A DNA stretch of 64,000 nt from a virus. Below the pieces are notes generated by a model, which saw only the letters and a program-made list of their open reading frames with translations, was not told the DNA's origin and ran no database searches. Below, one piece after another: positions 25,143 through 31,579 of the stretch (position 1 is its first letter; each line of letters begins with the position of its first letter). The translations under genes were made by a program, and so were the position numbers. The stretch covers positions 20,773 to 84,772 of the IMG/VR virus record IMGVR_UViG_3300001533_001295; one strand, given 5' to 3'.

Positions 25143-25327
25143 GACTGAAGATTCAACCGTATAGCGTAACTATCGCTAAAGTAGGGATTAATAATTTCCT
25201 AAAATACTACGTCATATATAGTCCTGAAATGAGTCAGTTTAGGTATACCGGGCCAGCTATAATTTGGGCTAACATTTCTTTTTTAGACAAAATATTTGCA
25301 GCACGAGCCGCTGCCAGGATGTTTTAG
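25139..25327 (+). CDS. TGP array member 10
   Basis: 62 residues. Motif FRYTGPAII. The C-terminal strand usual after the motif is replaced by an Ala-rich helix (FAARAAARMF). ATGA overlap with member 9. Confidence 0.6.
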   Translation: MRLKIQPYSVTIAKVGINNFLKYYVIYSPEMSQFRYTGPAIIWANISFLDKIFAARAAARMF

Positions 25328-25329
25328 CG

Positions 25330-25509
25330 ATGTTTAGTGTATCTATAACGCATATAGGCTTAGGGTATGGTAATTTTATCTTAGCTAGAAATACCGGGCC
25401 TCGGTTAATAATTAAAAACTACGTCGTCTTACAGTATCTGTCTCCAGAGAAAGTCTACTGCTGTAAAATTTGCGCGCACTCAAACAAACAAAATTACTAT
25501 GCAAGTTAA
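25330..25509 (+). CDS. TGP array member 11
   Basis: 59 residues starting MFSVSITHIGLGYGNF. Motif ARNTGPRLI (Asn at the aromatic position), then YVVLQYLS and a CCKICAHSN tail. Starts two bases after member 10 and overlaps member 12. Confidence 0.6.
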   Translation: MFSVSITHIGLGYGNFILARNTGPRLIIKNYVVLQYLSPEKVYCCKICAHSNKQNYYAS

Positions 25510-25645
25510 TATAAATGCTTTTAACGTGTTAATTTATGACTTCGTCAGACATACTGGGCCTTGTGCGCTAGATAATGGAAGTTTCGATTTAGATGTTTAT
25601 TCGACTGAAAACGGTTATTACGTGCAGACTTTTTGTTATCTCTAG
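25499..25645 (+). CDS. TGP array member 12
   Basis: 48 residues, one of the smallest: MQVNINAFNVLIYDF, then VRHTGPCAL, FDLDVY and YYVQTFCYL. Close to the minimal unit of the family: two short strands, the motif, a middle strand and a last strand. Confidence 0.6.
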   Translation: MQVNINAFNVLIYDFVRHTGPCALDNGSFDLDVYSTENGYYVQTFCYL

Positions 25646-25734
25646 TAAGCAAACAATCGACTATCCCCACTGAGTGAAAAAGCTTAGATAAGCGTAACTT
25701 TTTTAAATTCTACTTACCTGAGAACAAACACTGC

Positions 25735-25965
25735 ATGACTAATTTGAGCGTAACAGTGTCGAATATGAAGATATCGTACGGTGACTATATTTCTAGATAT
25801 CAGGTTGTTAGAGCTGGCCTTACTTTCTATAGACATACAGGACCTTATGTAGTCTCAGACAACTACGTTCTACTTGATACATACTTTCAGCAAATACTTG
25901 TAAAACTCATTACTTCCGTTAGGTGTTTAATAATATGTCTCAAATTGGTACCTTTAATAGAATGA
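25735..25965 (+). CDS. TGP array member 13
   Basis: 76 residues; motif YRHTGPYVVSDNYVLLD, hydrophobic C-terminal strand. An 89-base gap before it holds no gene or clear hairpin, so this may begin a second sub-block. Confidence 0.62.
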   Translation: MTNLSVTVSNMKISYGDYISRYQVVRAGLTFYRHTGPYVVSDNYVLLDTYFQQILVKLITSVRCLIICLKLVPLIE

Positions 25966-26210
25966 CGAACGTAACTAGTCACAGTGAGGACGGCTGTCAG
26001 ATAGTTCCCCAGTTAATAAAAATTTCAAAAAACGAGGTTGTTTATGGTAACAGATACTTAATTAGATATACCGGGCCTTCTATAATATACTCGATATCAT
26101 GCTGTGCAGATCTTAGTCATTTCCCAAACACGTACCGTCAAATAATTTTTGACATACGTAAAAAAAAATTATGTAGACATGAAACAGAATATAAAAAACA
26201 AGTATTTTAA
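25935..26210 (+). CDS. TGP array member 14
   Basis: 91 residues from ATG 25935, with a 30-residue N-terminal extension before the family core (VVYGNRYLIRYTGPSII). Overlaps member 13 by 31 bases. Confidence 0.6.
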   Translation: MSQIGTFNRMTNVTSHSEDGCQIVPQLIKISKNEVVYGNRYLIRYTGPSIIYSISCCADLSHFPNTYRQIIFDIRKKKLCRHETEYKKQVF

Positions 26211-26223
26211 AAGACATCCTCCA

Positions 26224-26442
26224 ATGTATAGGTTTCCAACCATAAACATGCGGCTGAAATTTAAAATTTTTGTAAAAATAGTTGATAGAAGAAATTTAAA
26301 CTACAGTTTCTTAGGAAAATACTCATTAAGAGATCACCGATTAACCGGCCCCGCCGTAATCACTAACAGATACGTTGCTTTAAAACATAATTTGTCTAGA
26401 AAATCTAAATTCTATTTTTACACTAATAAAAAATCTTTGTGA
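26224..26442 (+). CDS. TGP array member 15
   Basis: 72 residues from ATG 26224 (ATG 26248 also possible). Motif HRLTGPAVITNRYVALK, with Leu at the aromatic position. Very basic. Confidence 0.58.
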   Translation: MYRFPTINMRLKFKIFVKIVDRRNLNYSFLGKYSLRDHRLTGPAVITNRYVALKHNLSRKSKFYFYTNKKSL

Positions 26443-26472
26443 TCGTTGCTTCTTCTAAGGTAGCGCGCTTGC

Positions 26473-26673
26473 ATGTTTAAAGTAGTAGTAGATAGCTCAG
26501 GGATATGGTACTACTCACCGTTAGGGCTAGCTAAGTACACCGGTCCTTGTATAGCGGGTCGTAATTATTTTGTTTTAAAGAAAATAATAAAACTAAGAAA
26601 ACGCAATAATGGACGTAGGCCGCTGCTGCATTATAGATACGCAGTTAAATACCGTGAAATTAAAATTATCTAG
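26473..26673 (+). CDS. TGP array member 16
   Basis: 66 residues; motif AKYTGPCIAGRNYFVLK, long basic tail. TAG stop touches the next ATG (TAGATG). Confidence 0.62.
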   Translation: MFKVVVDSSGIWYYSPLGLAKYTGPCIAGRNYFVLKKIIKLRKRNNGRRPLLHYRYAVKYREIKII

Positions 26674-26895
26674 ATGTTCCCAGTAAAGATATCACTACAC
26701 CATATAGTTTATGTCAGTACCGATGGACCAGGTCGAATAAGATACACTGGACCAGCAATTGTAGGGCGTACGTATTCATATTTATATTCGTTCCAAGAAA
26801 AATACCGTATTAGAAAAATTTATGATTTTAGGCTTAAAACAAGTTACGTATTTGCAGAGGAATTAGATGTTAAGGATAGAAGTATCGTTAAGTAG
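26674..26895 (+). CDS. TGP array member 17
   Basis: 73 residues; motif IRYTGPAIVGRTYSYLY, then KIYDFRLK. The front (HHIVYVSTDGPGRIRYTGP) resembles member 6, so the two may be direct copies. Overlaps member 18. Confidence 0.62.
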   Translation: MFPVKISLHHIVYVSTDGPGRIRYTGPAIVGRTYSYLYSFQEKYRIRKIYDFRLKTSYVFAEELDVKDRSIVK

Positions 26896-27031
26896 GGTAA
26901 TTTACGTCTACGGCAGATATACCGGTCCTTCCTCAATATTTCTTCTAAGAATTTACTTAGACTCGATTAAAGAAGGACGCTATGTTGAAAAAATCTATGA
27001 TTTTATAAATAAGTCCGAGCAGATTTTTTAG
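26867..27031 (+). CDS. TGP array member 18
   Basis: 54 residues: MLRIEVSLSRVIYVYG, RYTGPSS, YLDSIKEGRYVEKIYDF. Shares a near-identical YLDSIKEG block with member 20, and a diverged one with member 19, marking a recent duplication group. Confidence 0.62.
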   Translation: MLRIEVSLSRVIYVYGRYTGPSSIFLLRIYLDSIKEGRYVEKIYDFINKSEQIF

Positions 27032-27036
27032 TTAGG

Positions 27037-27228
27037 ATGCAGATGATCAAGATAAAAATAGCGCCAGGTCGTGTAATGTACGACCACAGCTTATATAGGT
27101 ATACCGGTCCTTACGTAATATTTCCTAGACTAATCTTCTTAGACTCGTTTAAAGAAGAACTATATGTTCAAATAATTTATGATATTAAACGTAAATGCGA
27201 GCAAAATACGGATATGTCTGAAAATTAG
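27037..27228 (+). CDS. TGP array member 19
   Basis: 63 residues; YRYTGPYVIFPRLIFLDSF, then YVQIIYDIKRK. TAG stop touches the next ATG. Belongs to the 18-20 group. Confidence 0.65.
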   Translation: MQMIKIKIAPGRVMYDHSLYRYTGPYVIFPRLIFLDSFKEELYVQIIYDIKRKCEQNTDMSEN

Positions 27229-27420
27229 ATGTTCGGCGTAAGGATAACACTAGACTGCGTAATCTACGGCACTTTAGAATCATATAGATACACCGGTCCC
27301 TCTGTAGTACGCGCTAGCGCCGCCTACTTAGACTCGATTAAAGAAGGGGGTTATGTGCAGATAATTCATGAGGTTAAACATAAATCAAAACGAACTGTAA
27401 ATTTAACTGATTATACGTAG
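27229..27420 (+). CDS. TGP array member 20
   Basis: 63 residues; YRYTGPSVVRASAAYLDSI, then GYVQIIHEVKHK. A 49-base stretch (27325-27373) is repeated exactly at 27428-27476, inside the fragment that follows. Confidence 0.65.
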   Translation: MFGVRITLDCVIYGTLESYRYTGPSVVRASAAYLDSIKEGGYVQIIHEVKHKSKRTVNLTDYT

Positions 27421-27598
27421 TGGCACTTACTTAGACTCGATTAAAGAAGGGGGTTATGTGCAGATAATTCATGAGGACCACAATCCAATATATGTTAATA
27501 GTCCGTTTAAGATGCAAACTCAGTTTAGTACGGACTTTACTATTGAAGAAATTATAAAAAGTGATGAAGTAGCGAAGTTTATGTCACGGTTTGAGTAA
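27421..27598 (+). pseudogene. TGP array fragment (member 21), chimeric
   Basis: An open frame without a proper start. Its first part is an exact copy of the middle of member 20 (LDSIKEGGYVQIIHE); the rest (NPIYVNSPFKMQTQF to the stop) has no resemblance to the family. The front with the TGP motif is missing, so this is a duplication fragment fused to other sequence. A short product from ATG 27513 is conceivable. Confidence 0.6.
27428..27476 (+). repeat. 49-bp direct repeat, copy 2
   Basis: Identical to 27325-27373 with an offset of 103 bases. Perfect identity beside otherwise diverged neighbours shows a recent duplication. Confidence 0.85.
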
Positions 27599-27867
27599 TG
27601 TTCAAATCAATAATTGCAGGTAAACGTGTAGCAGTTATTAAAGTTAGAGTTAGCTTGCGGGAAGTTAATTATTACGAATATAAGTTTAATAATTGGAAAA
27701 ACACGGGTATAAATTTTTCTAGGGATACGGGAGCTGCTTTAATGAAGCGATCTTCATCGTATTTTTGTTCCAGCGGTAGAACACTTAAAACGGTGTTTGT
27801 TTGTATGACGTTAGGAAATGGAGATAACGTTGACAAAGTCGTACAGGTGTTCCCGTCGTATGATTGA
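27598..27867 (+). CDS. TGP array member 22 (TGA variant)
   Basis: 89 residues; core SRDTGAALMKRSSSYF, proline replaced by Ala. Long front with a strand pattern like the others. The ATG overlaps the stop of the fragment before it (TAATG). Confidence 0.55.
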   Translation: MFKSIIAGKRVAVIKVRVSLREVNYYEYKFNNWKNTGINFSRDTGAALMKRSSSYFCSSGRTLKTVFVCMTLGNGDNVDKVVQVFPSYD

Positions 27868-27894
27868 TAATCGTCTCAACGTAGAAATTCATCC

Positions 27895-28128
27895 ATGCTA
27901 GATGATATTGACAGCGACTCAGTTAATGTAGTCGTTACTGTAACGCGGTCTGGCGTTATTGACTTCTTAGTCAGAAAAAGATACACCGGACCTTACGCTA
28001 TAATTAAAGATAGCATATGGTTAATTGAGTCTCACAGAGGATCTATGTGTGACTTTACTACTGTAATTATCACTGCTAGCGATAGGCGGCGGCGCTCAGC
28101 AGGTTTCGCGAGTGAGTGTCTTGATTAA
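27895..28128 (+). CDS. TGP array member 23
   Basis: 77 residues; motif KRYTGPYAIIKDSIWLIE. Acidic N-terminus (MLDDIDSDS) and Arg-rich tail. Overlaps member 24 by 17 bases. Confidence 0.6.
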   Translation: MLDDIDSDSVNVVVTVTRSGVIDFLVRKRYTGPYAIIKDSIWLIESHRGSMCDFTTVIITASDRRRRSAGFASECLD

Positions 28129-28333
28129 GGATAATCGTAATTTGGTCTACGTAATTGTTAAAGCTAACAATAAATTTAGATTTAACCTTTGCAGGTACAC
28201 AGGTGTCTGTTGTAACACACCTACGTATGCGCTACTTATGCGCCTTAACGTTAATGATGTGTACGTAGATAACATTTGCGTAAAGTACATTTCGGCGTTA
28301 ACGCACAAGATAGAAAAATCAACTCATAGCTGA
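28112..28333 (+). CDS. TGP array member 24 (TGV variant)
   Basis: 73 residues from GTG; core CRYTGVCCNTPTYALL with Val for Pro. Members 24-26 are neighbours and all lack the proline. Confidence 0.55.
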   Translation: MSVLIKDNRNLVYVIVKANNKFRFNLCRYTGVCCNTPTYALLMRLNVNDVYVDNICVKYISALTHKIEKSTHS

Positions 28334-28343
28334 AGTGTTATAT

Positions 28344-28598
28344 ATGAAATTAACGCCGTTTATAGTAGATATTTCTCCACAGCAAAAGGCTAAAAACAAG
28401 CACGTAATATTTAACTACGATAACTACAATCAATTTAGATATACTGGAGCTTGCTTAAGCACAAAAACCGACGTAGTCTTGAGAACGCCAACTTTAATAA
28501 CACCAGAGCGACCGAAAGAACTTAGACTTAAACTAATTATTGTAGAATATAAAAAAACGCAGATTTTACCAGTTGCTTATCCTTGGACTCTCGAATAA
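28344..28598 (+). CDS. TGP array member 25 (TGA variant)
   Basis: 84 residues from ATG 28344 (GTG 28335 possible); core FRYTGACLSTKTDVVL. The C-terminal half is Lys/Arg/Leu-rich (ERPKELRLKLIIVEYKK). Confidence 0.55.
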   Translation: MKLTPFIVDISPQQKAKNKHVIFNYDNYNQFRYTGACLSTKTDVVLRTPTLITPERPKELRLKLIIVEYKKTQILPVAYPWTLE

Positions 28599-28608
28599 CG
28601 CTAATGTA

Positions 28609-28806
28609 ATGACGTTAGTTGTTGAAATTAGTAACACGCTACGCATATCGTATTGCGTAGATAAAAAAACTAATTTAAAAATTATCACAGAATACAGATT
28701 TACTGGGGCTGCGTTTGTAGTTCGCGGTATTTCTTATTTAAACAAAAAAAACACTTTATACTTAATACTTGACGTACGCAACAGAAAGGTAGCTGGTCTT
28801 GTGTAA
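28609..28806 (+). CDS. TGP array member 26 (TGA variant)
   Basis: 65 residues from ATG 28609; core YRFTGAAFVVRGISYL. A frame extension upstream to TTG 28573 overlaps member 25 and is less likely. Confidence 0.55.
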   Translation: MTLVVEISNTLRISYCVDKKTNLKIITEYRFTGAAFVVRGISYLNKKNTLYLILDVRNRKVAGLV

Positions 28807-28810
28807 GCCA

Positions 28811-28957
28811 ATGGTAATAGTAACGATTCATTACTTAGAATATAAAATTAACGCAACTTATCCGCACAGATTGCGTGTATTGTGTGCAGCTTATGAACGT
28901 ACGACTTACGGAAATTTACGCCATTATGTTAGAGATACCGGGTTATTTCTTGTTTAA
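28811..28957 (+). CDS. TGP array member 27, truncated
   Basis: 48 residues. The motif RDTGLFLV comes at the very C-terminus and the strands that normally follow it are absent, so this looks like a family member cut short by a stop. It may be a dying copy. Confidence 0.45.
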   Translation: MVIVTIHYLEYKINATYPHRLRVLCAAYERTTYGNLRHYVRDTGLFLV

Positions 28958-28960
28958 ACG

Positions 28961-29170
28961 ATGTGTAAGGTATTTAGTATGAATGAATTTGACGTTTTAA
29001 GCGTCGATATTTTTAGTGTCGATTATTTTATTTACGGAGATTACAACAAATACAGACACACCGGCCCCTCTGTAATTAAGAAACATGTAGTAGCTTTAGA
29101 TAAGTATGTAGCCCATCCACGCATACCAGCCAGGATTGATGCGTCTAAAAAAATTACTGATTTTAACTAA
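28961..29170 (+). CDS. TGP array member 28
   Basis: 69 residues (or 63 from ATG 28979); YGDYNKYRHTGPSVIKKHVV, then ALDKY. A typical member in sequence. Confidence 0.62.
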   Translation: MCKVFSMNEFDVLSVDIFSVDYFIYGDYNKYRHTGPSVIKKHVVALDKYVAHPRIPARIDASKKITDFN

Positions 29171-29172
29171 GT

Positions 29173-29400
29173 ATGAAAAATATCAGAGTAACGGTAGGCA
29201 TCGATGCTAGAAAAATAGCCCACAACACAAGCATACATTTTTGTGTTTATTTTATTTACGTAAACTACGGCAACAAATACGACCGGTTTACCGGTCCTTG
29301 CGCGTCTTTTCAAGATGACACTGTCTCGATCAACAACACCGAATTAGACTTAAAGAAAAAGACAGAACGCAGTTACTTAAATTATTTTTACCGCAGATAG
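29173..29400 (+). CDS. TGP array member 29
   Basis: 75 residues; NKYDRFTGPCASFQDDTV. Last gene of the array; it ends seven bases from the convergent minus-strand operon, with no obvious terminator between them. Confidence 0.62.
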   Translation: MKNIRVTVGIDARKIAHNTSIHFCVYFIYVNYGNKYDRFTGPCASFQDDTVSINNTELDLKKKTERSYLNYFYRR

Positions 29401-29406
29401 TAACTA

Positions 29407-29649
29407 TTAAAAAGACTTGACCTCGTTTTTATTTAAATCAACATCAGTGTTGTTGACTGAGTTACCTAAATTAGAGCAAGAGCCAAGTATAGTTATTACG
29501 CCTACGACAACTGTAACCCAAGCAGCTACTGTAGAAGGCTTGAGTACGTCTTTACCTTCTCCAGGTTCGTTTAAGTAATCTCCACCAACTACTTTGTCTA
29601 TCTTATTTACGTTGTTGATGTTTATTTTAGTGATCTTATCTCTTCGCAT
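29407..29649 (-). CDS. Single-span small membrane protein
   Basis: 80 residues. A hydrophobic segment near residues 42-58 (AAWVTVVVGVITILGSC) flanked by polar ends; the LGSC at its end resembles a lipobox but sits far from the N-terminus. The front (INNVNKIDKVVGG) echoes the C-terminus of the gene before it. Last gene of the minus-strand trio. Lysis or membrane-stress functions are conceivable; none is demonstrated. Confidence 0.6.
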   Translation of the reverse strand: MRRDKITKININNVNKIDKVVGGDYLNEPGEGKDVLKPSTVAAWVTVVVGVITILGSCSNLGNSVNNTDVDLNKNEVKSF

Positions 29650-29650
29650 A

Positions 29651-29953
29651 TCAGTCTACTTTATTATTAGTTTCTCCACCTAGATTACCTATAGAGTTTA
29701 CTCGGTCTATATCTATGTTGACGTTGGACTTGTTACTAATGATTTGTACTGAGTGAATTAAATTCTCATGCCTAGTACACAGGTGCTCAAACTTACTTTC
29801 TAACTTACCTATATCAGCTACACACCTATCTATGTTTTGTGCGTGAAATCTCATGTTAGCTTTAAGGTTAGTGATGTCTGCGTATATAGCTGCAAACTCT
29901 CCTCTAAGCTTATCTAACCTGTCTATGAGTTCTACGTATCTAGTGACGTCCAC
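29651..29953 (-). CDS. Small coiled-coil protein
   Basis: 100 residues; residues 5-80 are helical with heptad-like spacing (LIDRLDKLRGEFAAIYADI and on), no membrane span. The C-terminal IDIDRVNSIGNLGGETNN resembles the front of the next gene. One base separates its stop from that gene's start. Could link the two membrane proteins of this operon; inference only. Confidence 0.6.
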   Translation of the reverse strand: MDVTRYVELIDRLDKLRGEFAAIYADITNLKANMRFHAQNIDRCVADIGKLESKFEHLCTRHENLIHSVQIISNKSNVNIDIDRVNSIGNLGGETNNKVD

Positions 29954-29966
29954 GACTAAACCTTAA

Positions 29967-30614
29967 CTAGCTAGAGCATAGTAAATAATGTTTTCCGTCA
30001 AACATATATTTATGTACGTGCGTGTGTATCTTACGTAGCTCATTATTACTTAAACCAACCTCCAATGTTAATTCTGCGTCATGTCTACAACTGGGTATAG
30101 CTAAAATTAGGTATAATTCTTTTATACTGTCCTCACTCAAAAACGAATTAACTTCAGACCCTACCAACTCTTCACACACCTTATTAAACTGTTCGGCAAA
30201 TTCTTGTGTCGAAAAAATTACATTTAAATTCTCGTCTATGATGATGAACTTTAAATGTGCTTCTTTTATGCCGTAGAGCGTAGTTATTGCTCGCTGGTTA
30301 GATCCATCCGCATCTGGGATGTAGCTTTCGGTTAAACCATCTATAGCTTTGTCTAAACTATCCTCTATCTTTTTTATGCGTAAATCTTCAAACACCATAA
30401 ACACACACATAAAAGCCAGAGTAGACGAGGCCACGATCGTTATAGTTATCACTAAGCTGTTGTTTTGATTTAACTCTTGCTTAGTAACCGTGTCCAAGCT
30501 AACTTCTGCTGCGTAATTAATCTTGTAGTCGAGATTAAACAACGTAATAAATAGAATACTTATGTATACTATCGTTGTAGGTATTAAGTATTTATCGAAT
30601 CCTAAAGTTGTCAT
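29967..30614 (-). CDS. Two-span membrane protein with a PAS-like cytoplasmic part
   Basis: 215 residues. Hydrophobic segments near 9-27 and 53-75 enclose a short outside loop. The rest (AHLKFIIIDENLNVIFSTQE onward) has the strand-turn-strand layout of a PAS-type sensor domain, without a visible kinase or cyclase part. First gene of the minus-strand operon, divergent from gene 30736. Possibly a sensor in the host membrane during infection; moderate support. Confidence 0.6.
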   Translation of the reverse strand: MTTLGFDKYLIPTTIVYISILFITLFNLDYKINYAAEVSLDTVTKQELNQNNSLVITITIVASSTLAFMCVFMVFEDLRIKKIEDSLDKAIDGLTESYIPDADGSNQRAITTLYGIKEAHLKFIIIDENLNVIFSTQEFAEQFNKVCEELVGSEVNSFLSEDSIKELYLILAIPSCRHDAELTLEVGLSNNELRKIHTHVHKYMFDGKHYLLCSS

Positions 30615-30735
30615 AACTAACTGCTCAAGCTTATCTTATTGTTAACAGGGTTGGTTTTCGCACCGAATTCAATTACCATTGTTTGATGGCTTTACGCCGA
30701 CAATTGAAACTTACTCTATTCTAGGTACAAGTAGC
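30615..30735. promoter_or_regulatory. Divergent promoter region
   Basis: The only head-to-head gene pair in the window (29967 minus, 30736 plus) faces across these 121 bases, so promoters for both directions should lie here. AT-rich, but I cannot point to a specific motif with confidence. Confidence 0.4.
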
Positions 30736-31329
30736 ATGTCTGACGAATTAGACGCTGTCCTTAACTATATTAGCTCTAAATTAAATAAGAGCAGCGCTAT
30801 TCCAGCAGAAGAATTAGCGGGTGCGGCGCAGCAGATTCCAGGCCAAGAACCTCCTATGGATCCTGCTGCAGGCGGAGCTCCGCCAGTAGATCCCGCTACT
30901 GGTATGCCTATGGATCCGGCCATGATGGATCCGGCCATGATGGATCCGGCCATGATGGATCCGGCTATGGCTGGCGGACCGCCTATGGATCCTGCGGACG
31001 ATCCTATCTTAGGTGAGCTATTCGGTAAGTTAGATTTAGTAGTAAAGAAGAACTCACAGATCTTAACTCTCGTAGCTTCTATTGCAGAGGCTCTGGGAGT
31101 TCAGCCTAGCATTGCCGAGCTTCTTGAAGCTGGCGAGGACGTGGTAGATGAGAACGCCATGAAGCAGGCCAGCGTTCCAGAAGGTTACGTCGAAGTGCCT
31201 TACGGTTACTCAGACGGCAAACCTAGTCACGTCAGCGATACGGTTGAAGACGTTAAGAACAGTCAGCATGAGAAGCTGTCCTCGTCTGCGGCTGTATTCA
31301 AGCGTTATCTAGCTACGAAAAACAAGTAA
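30736..31329 (+). CDS. Unknown protein with MMDPA repeats
   Basis: 197 residues from ATG 30736 (TTG 30679 is in frame but poor). Residues ~30-95 are Pro/Ala/Gly/Met-rich with a tandem MDPAM repeat; a helical block (KLDLVVKKNSQILTLVASIA) and a polar tail follow. Precedes the beta' gene. Low-complexity linker proteins like this occur in phage virions; role unknown. Confidence 0.6.
   Translation: MSDELDAVLNYISSKLNKSSAIPAEELAGAAQQIPGQEPPMDPAAGGAPPVDPATGMPMDPAMMDPAMMDPAMMDPAMAGGPPMDPADDPILGELFGKLDLVVKKNSQILTLVASIAEALGVQPSIAELLEAGEDVVDENAMKQASVPEGYVEVPYGYSDGKPSHVSDTVEDVKNSQHEKLSSSAAVFKRYLATKNK
30909..30968 (+). repeat. 15-bp tandem repeat encoding MMDPA
   Basis: Unit ATGATGGATCCGGCC, four near-identical copies, coding for M-D-P-A-M repeats inside gene 30736. 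Confidence 0.8.
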
Positions 31330-31333
31330 AGCT

Positions 31334-31579
31334 GTGAAAAATAATTTATCAGCTGGCATTTTCTCTTTAGGCAGCGATCACGGTAAAGTAATATCTGGCG
31401 ATGTTATCGTGATCTTCGACCAGTATGGGTCGCCTTTGGTAGGCGTAGATAAAGTAGCAAACAAGCTAACTCTTATCTGCACCCACGATAAGCCTGATGA
31501 AATGCGTCAGTTTTTAGCTAGGCATAACATACCAACTAATGTACCTAATGTAACTTCGGTTAAGATACCTCATGGCTGA
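31334..31579 (+). CDS. Small protein upstream of beta' C-terminal gene
   Basis: 81 residues from GTG; strand-rich (GKVISGDVIVIFDQYGSPLV). Its end overlaps the start of the polymerase gene, suggesting coupled production. It might be an accessory polymerase or structural protein; not recognised. Confidence 0.55.
   Translation: MKNNLSAGIFSLGSDHGKVISGDVIVIFDQYGSPLVGVDKVANKLTLICTHDKPDEMRQFLARHNIPTNVPNVTSVKIPHG

Noticed and set aside
23117-29400. Array as one long gene broken by frameshifts
   Set aside because: Each unit has its own start, motif and stop, with overlaps in all frames; a single ancestral gene would not restart at the same strand pattern each time.
30022-30276. Plus-strand frame of 84 codons opposite the PAS-like gene
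   Set aside because: No ribosome site and a low-quality sequence; shadow of the minus-strand gene.
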